Positions 1-8,053 of a stretch of DNA of 64,000 nt are shown in pieces (within the stretch, counting starts at the first letter, position 1; every line of letters starts with the position of its first letter). The position numbers and the translations under genes are program-made. This DNA is from RYN-230 sp963704995 (lineage in GTDB: Bacteria > Actinomycetota > Actinomycetes > Streptosporangiales > Streptosporangiaceae): the NCBI GenBank assembly GCA_963704995.1, contig CAVPIM010000017.1:558001-622000 (forward strand), written 5' to 3'. The notes beneath the pieces were generated by a model. The model saw only the letters and a program-made list of their open reading frames with translations, was not told the DNA's origin and did not search any database.

Positions 1-1
1 C

Positions 2-361
2 ATGACGGCCGGCCTGATGGGCGCGCCGCCCGACGGCGCGGTGGACCCGCTGGCCCCCGGGCACGTGGCGCCGCTCGTGGTGTACCTGGCGGGCCCGGCG
101 GCGGCCGGGATCAACGGCGAGGTGTTCGTCGTGCACGGCGGCGTCGCGGCGGTGCTGGGCCCGCCCCGGATCAGGGCGGTCTTCCTGGCCGCCGATCACG
201 GCTCGGCCGACGGCATGTGGACCCCGGAATCGGTGCGCCGGGCGCTGGATCCGGTGTTCACCGCGGTACCGCCCGAGATCGGCTTCACCTGCGAGGACAC
301 GCTGGCCCTGGCCACCGAGACCATCGGGTTCGCCGGGCCAGGCGCGGAGGCAGGCGGATGA
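2..361 (+). CDS. Short-chain dehydrogenase/reductase, C-terminal part (cut by window edge)
   Basis: C-terminal ~119 residues of an SDR-family oxidoreductase. The reading frame is open to the left edge, so the first visible ATG need not be a start, and the cofactor motif and catalytic Tyr-x3-Lys lie outside. What remains is the usual SDR ending, APLVVYLAG then INGEVFVVHGG, followed by a ~60-residue extension. That long tail is a feature of the ~300-residue actinobacterial SDRs of the Rv3548c/Hsd4A type, which oxidise hydroxyacyl-CoA intermediates of steroid breakdown; this assignment is inference. It is followed after 13 bases by the PPOX-fold gene and probably shares its transcript. Confidence 0.75.
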   Translation: MTAGLMGAPPDGAVDPLAPGHVAPLVVYLAGPAAAGINGEVFVVHGGVAAVLGPPRIRAVFLAADHGSADGMWTPESVRRALDPVFTAVPPEIGFTCEDTLALATETIGFAGPGAEAGG

Positions 362-374
362 GCGGCCCAGGCGC

Positions 375-836
375 ATGAAGCAGCGCGATCAGGTGGCCAT
401 GTCACCGGGTGAGGTGGCCGCGCTGCTGGCGCAGGGCCGCAAGCTCCAGCTGGCCACCATCAACCAGGACGGGACCCCGCACCTGGTGGCCATGTTCTAC
501 ACGATGATCGGCGGGCAGATAGCCTTCTGGACCTACCGTTCCTCGCTCAAGGCCCGCAACCTGGCCCGCGATCCCCGGCTGAGCTGCCTGGTCGAGGCGG
601 GCGAGGAGTACTTCGAGCTGCGCGGGGTGCAGGTGTCGGGCGCCGCCCGGTGTGTCGCGGAGCCGGGCGGCGTGCTCGACATCGGCCGCCGCATCATGGC
701 CGGGCTGAGCGGCGTGCCGGCCGGGGCGGTGGAGGAGTACGTGGCCCACGCCGCGCGCAAGCGGGTCGGGTACATCGTGGAACCGGCCCGGGTCGCCTCC
801 TGGGATCACCGCAAGCTGCGGCCTGCGGGCTGGTGA
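375..836 (+). CDS. PPOX-class (pyridoxamine 5'-phosphate oxidase-fold) flavin/F420-binding protein
   Basis: 153 residues, the normal size for the split-barrel PPOX/F420-dependent family. Near residues 25-50 it has the typical first strands, LQLATINQDGTPHLVAMFY, followed by IAFWTYRSSLKARNLARDP around residues 53-71, which is the flavin- or F420-phosphate-binding region. Members bind FMN, F420 or related cofactors and carry out small redox reactions; the substrate cannot be read from sequence. ATG at 375, 13 bases after the SDR stop. An LLM-class flavoprotein 9 kb away is a second possible F420 user. A role in steroid breakdown is inferred from location only. Confidence 0.75.
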   Translation: MKQRDQVAMSPGEVAALLAQGRKLQLATINQDGTPHLVAMFYTMIGGQIAFWTYRSSLKARNLARDPRLSCLVEAGEEYFELRGVQVSGAARCVAEPGGVLDIGRRIMAGLSGVPAGAVEEYVAHAARKRVGYIVEPARVASWDHRKLRPAGW

Positions 837-871
837 CCCCGCGGGAAGCGGTGATCGGCGGGGGGCCAGCC

Positions 872-1145
872 TCAGATCATCTCGTCGGTGAGCGGCAGCA
901 GGACGGTCTTGAGCTCGGTATAGGACTCGATGGCGGCCCGGCCGCCCTCCCGCCGCGCCGCGCGGACGGCCGGGTCAACGTCGTCCCGGCCCGGCGACCG
1001 GGAACGAGGCCACCTCCTCGCCGGTGGCCGGATGCCTGTGGCTCCATGTCTGGCCGGACTGGGCCGGGCCCCACTGCCCGCCGATCAGCAGGGAGCCGTC
1101 CCGCAAGCCTGCCTCGTCCCGGTGCGGCTTGATCGATGCGACCAT
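872..1145 (-). pseudogene. Aldehyde dehydrogenase remnant: N-terminus joined to C-terminus
   Basis: Reading leftwards from ATG at 1145 gives an aldehyde dehydrogenase N-terminus: LLIGGQWGPAQSGQTWSHRH, then ATGEEVASFPVAGP. One extra G near 985 breaks the frame. With it corrected the protein continues DVDPAVRAARR and then jumps straight to REGGRAAIESYTELKTVLLP plus LTDEMI and a stop at 872, which is a typical ALDH C-terminus. Roughly 400 residues, including the Rossmann core and the catalytic Cys/Glu, are missing, while the junction itself keeps frame. A perfect KstR-type operator (1163-1176) sits just upstream. In mycobacteria an ALDH (Rv0223c) lies next to the methyltransferase whose homologue is at 51.2 kb here; a link is possible but unproven. 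An assembly collapse is the alternative. Confidence 0.8.
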
Positions 1146-1162
1146 CGCTAGAGCCCCTCAAC

Positions 1163-1176
1163 TAGAACACGTTCTA
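1163..1176. promoter_or_regulatory. KstR-type operator TAGAACACGTTCTA
   Basis: Perfect match to the KstR palindrome TnnAACnnGTTnnA. It lies 17 bases upstream of the ALDH remnant's start and overlaps the TAG stop codon of the SDR gene at 1174-1980. It is therefore placed to control a gene that no longer works. Confidence 0.8.
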
Positions 1177-1980
1177 CTCGTTGGGAGGGTACACCGAGCG
1201 CTCCAGCGCGGCCAGGAACGCCGGGCGCTCGCCCCCTCCGTGCAGCAGCAGGGCCGCGCCGCTGGCGTACGACGCCAGCGGGGAGGCCAGGAGCAGGCAG
1301 GCCCCGGCCACGTCCTCCGGGGTCGCGAGCCGCTGCAGCGGCACCGTCGCGGCCACCGCGGCGAGGCCGGCCTGGCCGCCGTACGCCGCGGCGGCCGACT
1401 CGGTCGCCACCAGGCCCGGCACCACGCAGTTGACCCGCACCTTCGGTGCCCACTCCACGGCCAGGCTGGTGGCCAGGCTGTGCAGGCCGGCCTTGGCCGC
1501 CCCGTAGGCGGCCGTGCCGGGCGACGGCCGGGTACCGCTGACGCTGCCGATCATGATGATCGACCCGCCGTGCGGCTGGCCCTGCATGACCGCGTTAGCG
1601 CTCTGGGCCACCTGCAGCGGCGCGGTGAGGTTCAGCTCGATCACCTTGGCGTGAAACCGCGGGGACGCGGTCGCGGCGTCCGCCTGCGGGGCACCGCCGG
1701 CGCTGCTGACCACCACGTCCACCCGGCCGAACTGGTCCACGGCCGCGGCGATGAGCCGCTCCGCCTGGTCCGGGTCCCGCACGTCGGCGCGGACGAAGGC
1801 CGCGGTGCGGCCCTCCGCGGCGGGCAGCCGGGCCTGGCCGGCGGGCTCGGTCCGGCCGCACACCAGGACGCGGGCTCCGGCTTGCAGGAACCCCCGGGCG
1901 ACGGCCGCCCCGATACCCCGGGTGCCGCCGGTGACGACCACGCCCTGGCCCGCGAAATCGTCGGCGCCCACGGACCCCAT
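1174..1980 (-). CDS. SDR-family oxidoreductase of the echA20-ipdAB locus (Rv3549c-like)
   Basis: 268-residue classical SDR. It has the cofactor motif TGGTRGIGAAVARGF near residues 19-33, the VVSSAGG motif in place of NNAG, and the catalytic Tyr-x3-Lys in YGAAKAG. The C-terminus ends in the usual loss-of-activity lid region. I chose ATG at 1980 (MGSVGADD); an in-frame GTG at 1998 would overlap the candidate operator. It is divergent from echA20, as its Mtb counterpart Rv3549c is, so it probably oxidises or reduces a CoA-bound C/D-ring hydroxy intermediate. It is distinct from the IpdF homologue at 21567. The exact substrate is unknown. Confidence 0.8.
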   Translation of the reverse strand: MGSVGADDFAGQGVVVTGGTRGIGAAVARGFLQAGARVLVCGRTEPAGQARLPAAEGRTAAFVRADVRDPDQAERLIAAAVDQFGRVDVVVSSAGGAPQADAATASPRFHAKVIELNLTAPLQVAQSANAVMQGQPHGGSIIMIGSVSGTRPSPGTAAYGAAKAGLHSLATSLAVEWAPKVRVNCVVPGLVATESAAAAYGGQAGLAAVAATVPLQRLATPEDVAGACLLLASPLASYASGAALLLHGGGERPAFLAALERSVYPPNE

Positions 1981-1993
1981 GTTAGGCTGGGCG

Positions 1994-2007
1994 ACCAAGC
2001 AAACGCT
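1994..2007. promoter_or_regulatory. Degenerate KstR2-like site between SDR and echA20
   Basis: ACCAAGCAAACGCT keeps the left half of the KstR2 consensus AnCAAGnnCTTGnT perfectly, but only three of the six right-half bases match the perfect site at 23654. Its position in the divergent SDR/echA20 promoter is where a KstR2 operator is expected. It may be a weak site or chance. Confidence 0.35.
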
Positions 2008-2072
2008 AGGTTGTGCCGTGATCAGGATCGCTGCGGGCCGTGCCCGGGCGCGATGACTGCGAGGAAGCGGCG

Positions 2073-2813
2073 ATGGGCATCGAGCTGCACACCACCGAGG
2101 GCATCGCGACGGTAATCATCGACTTCCCGCCGGTCAACGCGCTTCCCGCCGCGGCCTGGTTCGATCTCGCCCGGGCGGTCGCCACGGCGGGCGCTGACCC
2201 GGACGTGCGGGCCGTGATCGTCGCCGCCGAGGGCCGCGGCTTCTGCGCCGGGGTGGACATCAAGGAAATGCAGCGGGCGCCGGGGCATGACGCCCTGCTC
2301 GGCGCCAACCGGGGCTGCTTCGCCGCCTTCGCCGCGGTCTACGACTGCGCGGTGCCAGTCATCGCCGCGGTGCAGGGCTTCTGCCTGGGCGGCGGGGTCG
2401 GCCTGGCCGGGAACGCCGACATCATCATCGCCGCGCAGGGCGCGACGTTCGGCCTGCCCGAGGTGGACCGGGGTGCTCTCGGCGCGGCCACGCACCTGTC
2501 CCGGCTCGTGCCGCAGCACCTGATGCGCGCGATGGTCTACACCTGCCGCACGGTGACGGCCGAGGAGCTGCTGAGCTTCGGCACGGTCGTCAACGTCGTG
2601 CCGCCACGCGAGCTGCGGGGCGCGGCGCTCGCCGTCGGCGCCCAGATCGCGGCCAAGAACCCGGCCGTCATCAGGCTGGCCAAGCAGTCCCTGAACGGCA
2701 TCGACCCCGTGGACGTCAAACGGTCCTACCGCTACGAGCAGGGCTTCACCTTCGAGCTCAACCTGACCGGCGTGGCCGCTGAGGCACGCCAGGCGTTCGT
2801 GGACGGGCATTGA
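2073..2813 (+). CDS. echA20: EchA20: ring-D-opening enoyl-CoA hydratase-family hydrolase
   Basis: 246-residue crotonase-fold enzyme of normal length. The oxyanion-hole strands are visible in GRGFCAGVDIKEMQ and in QGFCLGGGVGLAG. ATG at 2073 is preceded by GAGGAAG; an earlier GTG-type start at 2040 would add 11 unlikely residues. EchA20 acts in the last phase of steroid catabolism, hydrolysing the D ring of HIEC-CoA to give COCHEA-CoA, the substrate of IpdAB. The stop overlaps the start of ipdA, and the order echA20-ipdA-ipdB-ipdC is that of M. tuberculosis Rv3550-Rv3553, which makes the assignment firm. Confidence 0.9.
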   Translation: MGIELHTTEGIATVIIDFPPVNALPAAAWFDLARAVATAGADPDVRAVIVAAEGRGFCAGVDIKEMQRAPGHDALLGANRGCFAAFAAVYDCAVPVIAAVQGFCLGGGVGLAGNADIIIAAQGATFGLPEVDRGALGAATHLSRLVPQHLMRAMVYTCRTVTAEELLSFGTVVNVVPPRELRGAALAVGAQIAAKNPAVIRLAKQSLNGIDPVDVKRSYRYEQGFTFELNLTGVAAEARQAFVDGH

Positions 2814-3715
2814 CGGTGCGGGGCGCAGCCAGCCAGGTGATGAGCCCTGCTGACGTCGTCAGTGAGCTGCGCCCCGGCATGACGATCGGGATCGGCGGCT
2901 GGGGGTCGCGGCGTAAGCCGATGGCGCTGGTCCGCGCCATCCTGCGGTCCGGCCTGACTGACCTGACGATCGTGTCCTTCGGGGGGCCCGATGTCGGGCT
3001 GCTGATGGCCGGGGGGCACGTGCGCCGCGTGGTCTGCGGCTTCGTCTCGCTCGACACGATCGCGCTGGAGCCGCATTTCCGGCTGGGGCGCCAGAACGCG
3101 GCGGTCGGGCTCACCGAGCTGGACGAGGGGATGCTGCACTGGGGCCTGCTCGCCGCGGCGCACCGGCTGCCGTTCCTGCCGATCCGGGCCGGCCTCGGCT
3201 CGGACGTCACGCGGGTGAACCCGGAGCTGCGCACGATCCGCTCCCCCTACGCCGACGGCGAGGAACTGGTGGCCATGCCGGCCCTCCGGCTGGACGCGGC
3301 GCTCATCCACCTGAACCGCGCGGACGCCGCCGGCAACGGCCAGTACCTCGGGCCCGACCCGTACTTCGATGACCTGTTCTGCCTGGCCGCGGCGCGCGCC
3401 TTCGTATCCTGCGAGCGCATCGTGCCGACCGCGAGCCTGCTGGAAGCCGGGCCGCCGCAGAGCCTGCTGGTCAACCGGGCCATGGTGGCTGGCGTGGTGG
3501 AGACGCCGGGTGGCGCGCACTTCACCAGCTGCGTGCCGGACTACGGCCGCGATGAGGCGTTCCAGGCGCGGTACGCCGCGGCGGCCGCGGACCCCGGTGA
3601 GTGGCGGCGGTTCCGGGCCGAGTACCTGGATGGTGATGAGGCCAGCTACCAGCAGGCCGTGCGGCGGTTCGCGGAGAGCCGGACCGCGGCGGGCGAGCCG
3701 GCGGCGGCCCCGTGA
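2810..3715 (+). CDS. ipdA: IpdA: COCHEA-CoA hydrolase, alpha subunit
   Basis: Up to 301 residues, a class I CoA-transferase fold used here as a hydrolase. IpdA and IpdB form a heteromer that opens the last carbocyclic ring (ring C) of COCHEA-CoA by retro-Claisen hydrolysis. The CoA-transferase N-terminus ELRPGMTIGIGGWGSRRKPM (about residues 19-38) is clear. Glu103 in TELDEG is the likely counterpart of the catalytic Glu105 of the Mtb protein. The start is TTG at 2810 (TTGA overlap with the echA20 stop) or GTG at 2816, which I cannot separate. Translationally coupled to ipdB by GTGA. Confidence 0.9.
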   Translation: MTVRGAASQVMSPADVVSELRPGMTIGIGGWGSRRKPMALVRAILRSGLTDLTIVSFGGPDVGLLMAGGHVRRVVCGFVSLDTIALEPHFRLGRQNAAVGLTELDEGMLHWGLLAAAHRLPFLPIRAGLGSDVTRVNPELRTIRSPYADGEELVAMPALRLDAALIHLNRADAAGNGQYLGPDPYFDDLFCLAAARAFVSCERIVPTASLLEAGPPQSLLVNRAMVAGVVETPGGAHFTSCVPDYGRDEAFQARYAAAAADPGEWRRFRAEYLDGDEASYQQAVRRFAESRTAAGEPAAAP

Positions 3716-4470
3716 CCGGCGCGGGCCCGCCGAGCCTGGCCGAGGTCTGCGTGGTGGCCTGCGCCGAGGCCTGGCGCGGCGACGGCGCCATCCTGGCCAG
3801 CCCGATGGGCCTGATTCCCACCCTGGGGGCCCGGCTGGCGCAGCTCACCTTCGCGCCGGACCTGCTGCTGTCCGACGGGGAGGCCTACCTGCTCGCCCCC
3901 GGCGTCCCGGGCGGCGCCGGCCGGGTGACCGAAGGGTGGCTGCCTTACCGCTCGGTCTTCACCATGGTGGCCGCGGGCCGCCGCCACGTGATGATGGGGG
4001 CGGCGCAGATCGGCCGGTTCGGTACCCAGAACATCTCCTGCATCGGCGACTGGGCGCGGCCCCGGGCGCAGCTACTCGGGGTGCGCGGCGCGCCGGGCAA
4101 CACCATCAACCACACCACCAGCTACTGGGTCCCGCGGCACACCCGCCGCGTCTTCGTCGAGCAGGTCAACATGGCCAGTGGCGTCGGCTACGACCGGGCC
4201 GCGGGTCTCGGCCCGCAGGCCGCGCGCTTCCACGAGATCCGCCTGGTCGTGACCAACCGGGCGGTGCTGGACTTCGCGACCCCGGATCACCGGATGCGGC
4301 TGCGCTCGGTGCACCCGGGAGCCTCCGTGCGTGACGTCGTGGCCGCCACCGGTTTCGAGCTGGATATCCCGGGTGAGGTGCCGGTGACCCGGCTGCCGAC
4401 GCCGCCGGAGCTGGCCCTGATCCGGGGCGAGCTCGACCCGGCCGGGCGGCGTGACCGGGAACTGGCATGA
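3712..4470 (+). CDS. ipdB: IpdB: COCHEA-CoA hydrolase, beta subunit
   Basis: 252 residues, the usual length of the beta subunit of this class I CoA-transferase-like hydrolase. GTG at 3712 overlaps the ipdA stop. Motifs of the family include ILASPMGLIPTLGARLAQ near residues 25-42, the glycine-rich MGAAQIGRFGTQNIS near residues 95-109, and PGNTINHTTSYWVPRHT, all at expected positions. It works only as the IpdAB complex in ring C opening. It overlaps ipdC by ATGA, so the four genes from 2073 form one tightly coupled unit. No frame break. Confidence 0.9.
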   Translation: MTGAGPPSLAEVCVVACAEAWRGDGAILASPMGLIPTLGARLAQLTFAPDLLLSDGEAYLLAPGVPGGAGRVTEGWLPYRSVFTMVAAGRRHVMMGAAQIGRFGTQNISCIGDWARPRAQLLGVRGAPGNTINHTTSYWVPRHTRRVFVEQVNMASGVGYDRAAGLGPQAARFHEIRLVVTNRAVLDFATPDHRMRLRSVHPGASVRDVVAATGFELDIPGEVPVTRLPTPPELALIRGELDPAGRRDRELA

Positions 4471-5573
4471 TCCGCACGCCGCTCACCAGCCTGCTCGGCA
4501 TCTCCTGCCCGATCATCTCGACCGGGATGGGTTACGTGTCCGGCGCCCGGCTGGCCGCCGCCGCGTCCCAGGCTGGCGGCCTGGGGATCATCGCGTCGGC
4601 GACGATGAGCCCCGCTGAGCTGCGCCGCGCCATCAGGGAAGTCAGGGACCGGACCAGCGCCCCGTTCGGGGTGAACCTGCGCGCCGACGCCCCCGACGCC
4701 GGCCAGCGGATCGAGGCGATCATCGCGGAGCGGGTGCCGGTCGCCTCGTTCGCGCTCGCCCCCCGGCCGGAGCTGATCGCGACCCTGCGGGACGCGGGGG
4801 TGATCACCATCGCGTCGGTGGGCGCCCGGCGGCACGCGGAGAAGGTGGCAGCCTGGGGCATCGACGCCGTGATCGCAACGGGCGGCGAGGGCGGCGGGCA
4901 CACCGGCTCGGTACCGACGAGCCTGCTGATCCCCCAGGTCGCCGACGCGGTCAACATCCCGGTGATCGCGGCGGGTGGTTTCTTCGACGGCCGGGGCCTG
5001 GTCGCCGCGCTGGCCTACGGGGCCGCCGGGATCGCGATGGGCACCCGGTTCCTGCTGACCAGCGACAGCCCGGTGGCCGACGCGGTCAAGCAGGTCTACC
5101 TGGCCAGCGACGTCACCGGCACGGTCGTCACCACCCGGGTCGATGGGGTGCCGCACCGGGTGCTGCGGACGCCGCTGGTCGAGCGGCTGGAGGCGGCCGG
5201 GCGGGTGCGCGGGCTGCTGCGGTCAGCCCGCGCGGCGGCCGCGTTCCGCGGCGTATCCGGCCTGACCTGGCCGGAGCTGATCCGCCAGGGCCGGGCGATG
5301 CGCCGCGGCACGGAGCTGACCTGGGGCCAGGTCCTGATGGCCGCGAACACCCCGATGCTGCTGCGGGCGGCGATGGTGGAGGGCCGCCCCGATCTCGGCC
5401 TCATGTCGGCGGGCCAGGTGGCCGGCCTGATCGACGACCTGCCGTCCTGCGCTGAGCTGGTCGCCCGGATCATGGACGAGGCCGCGCAGTGCCTGGGCCG
5501 CCTGGGCGGGGCCGGGCCGGGCACCGCCACCCGCGAGGCGGGCCGCGGCCGCGAGGCGGGCCCGGGCCGCTGA
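4467..5573 (+). CDS. ipdC: IpdC: NAD(P)-dependent flavin oxidoreductase (2-nitropropane dioxygenase fold)
   Basis: 368-residue nitronate monooxygenase-fold TIM barrel binding FMN. It opens with TPLTSLLGISCPIIS and shows the FMN-phosphate site in IATGGEGGGHTGSVPTSLL and IPVIAAGGFFDGRG. IpdC, with IpdF, oxidises and reduces the 5-hydroxy-HIC-CoA ring intermediates before EchA20 and IpdAB act. The ATG overlaps the ipdB stop, and the fourth-gene position matches Mtb Rv3553. The last ~20 residues are a Gly/Ala/Arg-rich tail. A second member of the family lies at 10341. It ends one base before the convergent fadA6 stop. Confidence 0.88.
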   Translation: MIRTPLTSLLGISCPIISTGMGYVSGARLAAAASQAGGLGIIASATMSPAELRRAIREVRDRTSAPFGVNLRADAPDAGQRIEAIIAERVPVASFALAPRPELIATLRDAGVITIASVGARRHAEKVAAWGIDAVIATGGEGGGHTGSVPTSLLIPQVADAVNIPVIAAGGFFDGRGLVAALAYGAAGIAMGTRFLLTSDSPVADAVKQVYLASDVTGTVVTTRVDGVPHRVLRTPLVERLEAAGRVRGLLRSARAAAAFRGVSGLTWPELIRQGRAMRRGTELTWGQVLMAANTPMLLRAAMVEGRPDLGLMSAGQVAGLIDDLPSCAELVARIMDEAAQCLGRLGGAGPGTATREAGRGREAGPGR

Positions 5574-5574
5574 C

Positions 5575-6726
5575 TCAGAGGCGCTCGATGATGGTCACGT
5601 TCGCCTGGCCGCCGCCCTCGCACATGGTCACCAGGCCGTACCGGCCGCCGGTGCGCTCCAGCGCGTGCAGCAGCGTCGTCAGCAGCCGGGCGCCGGTCGC
5701 GCCCAGCGGGTGGCCCAGCGCGATCGCTCCCCCGCTGACGTTCACCCGGGCCAGGTCCGCGCCCGTCTCACGCTGCCAGGCCAGCACGACCGAGGCGAAC
5801 GCCTCGTTGATCTCGATCAGGTCGATCTGGCCCAGGGTCATTCCCGCCCGGCGCAGCGCGTGCGCGGTGGCCGCGATCGGCGCGGTGAGCATCATGACCG
5901 GGTCGTCGCCGCGCGCGCTGAGGTGGCAGATCCGGGCCCGCGGGCGCAGCCCGTGCGCCCGGACCGCCCGGGCCGAGGCGACCAGCAGGGCGGCCGCGGC
6001 GTCCGCGATCTGGCTGGCCAGCGCGGCCGTGATCCGGCCGCCTTCGCGCAGCGGGGCCAGTGCGGCCATCCTGGCCGCTGACGTATCCCGGCGCGGGCAC
6101 TCGTCCGCGTGCACGTCCCCGTACGCCGCGATCTCCCCGTCGAACACGCCCTCCCGCGCCGCCCGCACCGCCCGCTCGTGGCTGGCCAGCGCGAACTGCT
6201 CCATCTCCGGCCGCCCTATCCCCCACCGGCCGGCGATCAGGTCCGCGGCGCGGAACTGGGAGATCTCCTCGGCGCCGTACCTGGCCCGCCAGCCGGCCGA
6301 CCCGCTGAACGGGTCCTCGGCACCGAAGGCCCGCCCGGCGAGCATGGCGGCCCCGATCGGGATCTGGCTCATGTTCTGCACCCCGCCTGCGACCACCAGG
6401 TCGGCGGTGCCGCTGAGTACCGCCTGGGCCGCGAAATGCACCGCCTGCTGGGACGAGCCGCACTGGCGGTCCACGGTGACCCCGGGAACCGACTCGGGCA
6501 GGCCGGCCGCGAGCCAGGCGGTGCGCGCGACGTCACCGGCCTGGGGGCCGACCGTGTCCACGCAGCCGAAGACGACGTCGTCAACGGCCAGCGGGTCGAG
6601 CCCGGTGCGGGCCAGCAGCGCCTGGATGACGTGCGCGCCGAGATCGGCCGGGTGCACGGCGGCCAGGCCGCCGCCCCGGCGGCCGACCGGGGTACGGACG
6701 GCATCCACCAGGAACGCCTCGGCCAC
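5575..6726 (-). CDS. fadA6: FadA6: thiolase of the final C/D-ring steps
   Basis: 383-residue thiolase. Catalytic Cys89 in TVDRQCGSSQQ, His339 in ALGHPLG, Cys369 in MCEGGG and the NEAFA loop are all present, so it should be active. Sequence features such as IPIGAAM after QNMSQ and the CEGGG ending follow Mtb FadA6 rather than FadA5, which is at 20378. FadA6 cleaves a beta-ketoacyl-CoA formed after IpdAB opens ring C. Convergent with ipdC (one base between stops). Divergent from fadE26 across a perfect KstR operator, whereas in Mtb fadA6 belongs to the KstR2 regulon. Confidence 0.88.
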   Translation of the reverse strand: MAEAFLVDAVRTPVGRRGGGLAAVHPADLGAHVIQALLARTGLDPLAVDDVVFGCVDTVGPQAGDVARTAWLAAGLPESVPGVTVDRQCGSSQQAVHFAAQAVLSGTADLVVAGGVQNMSQIPIGAAMLAGRAFGAEDPFSGSAGWRARYGAEEISQFRAADLIAGRWGIGRPEMEQFALASHERAVRAAREGVFDGEIAAYGDVHADECPRRDTSAARMAALAPLREGGRITAALASQIADAAAALLVASARAVRAHGLRPRARICHLSARGDDPVMMLTAPIAATAHALRRAGMTLGQIDLIEINEAFASVVLAWQRETGADLARVNVSGGAIALGHPLGATGARLLTTLLHALERTGGRYGLVTMCEGGGQANVTIIERL

Positions 6727-6751
6727 CGTCGCTCCCCTCGGTTACACTTAC

Positions 6752-6765
6752 TAGAACGTGTTCTA
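6752..6765. promoter_or_regulatory. KstR-type operator TAGAACGTGTTCTA
   Basis: Perfect TnnAACnnGTTnnA palindrome in the 114-base divergent gap between fadA6 and fadE26. It is 26 bases from the fadA6 start and 75 from that of fadE26. Confidence 0.85.
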
Positions 6766-6840
6766 TTTATACCGCTGCCTGGTCAGCGGGCACAGTGTTC
6801 AGCGGCCAGCCCCGCAGATAGCCGGCACCGTGGAGGGCGG

Positions 6841-8022
6841 ATGGATCTCAGCTACACGCCCGGGCAGGACCGGCTGCGCCAGCAGCTGCGCGCGTACTTC
6901 GCCGGCCTCATGACGGCGGAGCTCCGGGCCGCCCTGGCCATGGCCGATGGCGACTACGGCAGCGGGGATGCTTACCGGCAGGTCGTCCGGCAGCTGGGCG
7001 CCGACGGCTGGCTGGCCCTCAGCTGGCCGGAAGAGCACGGCGGGCGCGGGGGCTCCCTGCTCGACCAGCTCATCTTCACCGACGAGGCGGCGCTCGCCGG
7101 GGTGCCCGTGCCGTTCCTGACCATCAACACCGTGGGCCCGACCATCATGCGGTACGGCACCGCCGAGCAGAAGGCGCATTACCTGCCGCGGATAGCGGCC
7201 GGTGAGATCCACTTTTCCATCGGCTACTCCGAGCCTGAGGCGGGCACCGATCTCGCCGCCCTGCGCACGGCCGCCGTCCGGGACGGCGACTGCTATGTCG
7301 TCAACGGCCAGAAGATGTGGACCAGCCTGATCCAGTACGCGGACTACGTGTGGCTGGCCTGCCGGACCGACCCAGGTGCGCCCCGGCACAAGGGCCTGTC
7401 CATTCTCATCGTGGCGACCAGCGCACCCGGCTTCTCCTGGACCCCGGTCCACACCGCGGCCGGGCTGAGCACCAGCGCCACCTACTACTCCTCGGTCCGG
7501 GTGCCCGTCTCCGCCCTGGTCGGCGCGGAGAATGCGGGCTGGCCGCTGATCACCAACCAGCTGAACCACGAACGCGTCGCGCTGACCTCGGCGGCACCGC
7601 TCCGGATGGCCCTGCGTCTGGTGCGGGAGTGGGCCTCCGCCGCGAAGCTCGCCAGCGGGCAGCGCGTGATCGATCAGGAATGGGTCCAGATCGCGCTGGC
7701 CCGGGTGCACGCCGGGGCGGAGTTCCTCAAGCTGGTCAACTGGCGGATAGCGGCGCAGGCCGGGCAGGGGGTGGGCCCGGCGGCGGCGTCTGCGACGAAG
7801 GTCTACGGCACCGAGTTCGCCATCGAGGCGTACCGGCTGCTGATGGAGGTTCTCGGCGCGAACGCCCATGTCCGCGAGGGTTCTCCCGGCGCGATCCTGG
7901 CCGGCCGGATCGAGCGGATGCACCGCTCCGCGCTGATCCTGACCTTCGGCGGTGGCACGAACGAGGTCCAGCGCGACATCATCGCCGCCGCCGCGCTCGG
8001 GCTCCCGGTCACCCGGCGCTGA
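6841..8022 (+). CDS. fadE26: FadE26 (ChsE4): acyl-CoA dehydrogenase subunit for C26/C24 side-chain oxidation
   Basis: 393 residues, close to the ~400 of Mtb FadE26, and it follows it almost block by block: N-terminal YTPGQDRLRQQLRAYFAGLM, the substrate/FAD segment GYSEPEAGTDLA and the WTSLIQYADYVWLA stretch. The catalytic base is Glu244 in NQLNHERVAL. It forms an alpha2beta2 heterotetramer with FadE27 and introduces the double bond in the C27/C24 steroid acyl-CoA side chain. ATG at 6841 follows GGAGGGCGG. The partner gene starts 31 bases downstream. An FxxGGxNEVQRDI ending near residues 372-382 is intact. Confidence 0.9.
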   Translation: MDLSYTPGQDRLRQQLRAYFAGLMTAELRAALAMADGDYGSGDAYRQVVRQLGADGWLALSWPEEHGGRGGSLLDQLIFTDEAALAGVPVPFLTINTVGPTIMRYGTAEQKAHYLPRIAAGEIHFSIGYSEPEAGTDLAALRTAAVRDGDCYVVNGQKMWTSLIQYADYVWLACRTDPGAPRHKGLSILIVATSAPGFSWTPVHTAAGLSTSATYYSSVRVPVSALVGAENAGWPLITNQLNHERVALTSAAPLRMALRLVREWASAAKLASGQRVIDQEWVQIALARVHAGAEFLKLVNWRIAAQAGQGVGPAAASATKVYGTEFAIEAYRLLMEVLGANAHVREGSPGAILAGRIERMHRSALILTFGGGTNEVQRDIIAAAALGLPVTRR

Positions 8023-8053
8023 GCGACAGCGGGTATCGCGGACGGAGGAACCC

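Noticed and set aside
1024..2115. 363-residue plus-strand frame across the SDR gene
   Set aside because: Antisense of the SDR; composition rich in Arg/Gly/His/Gln with no motif, typical of a high-GC shadow frame.
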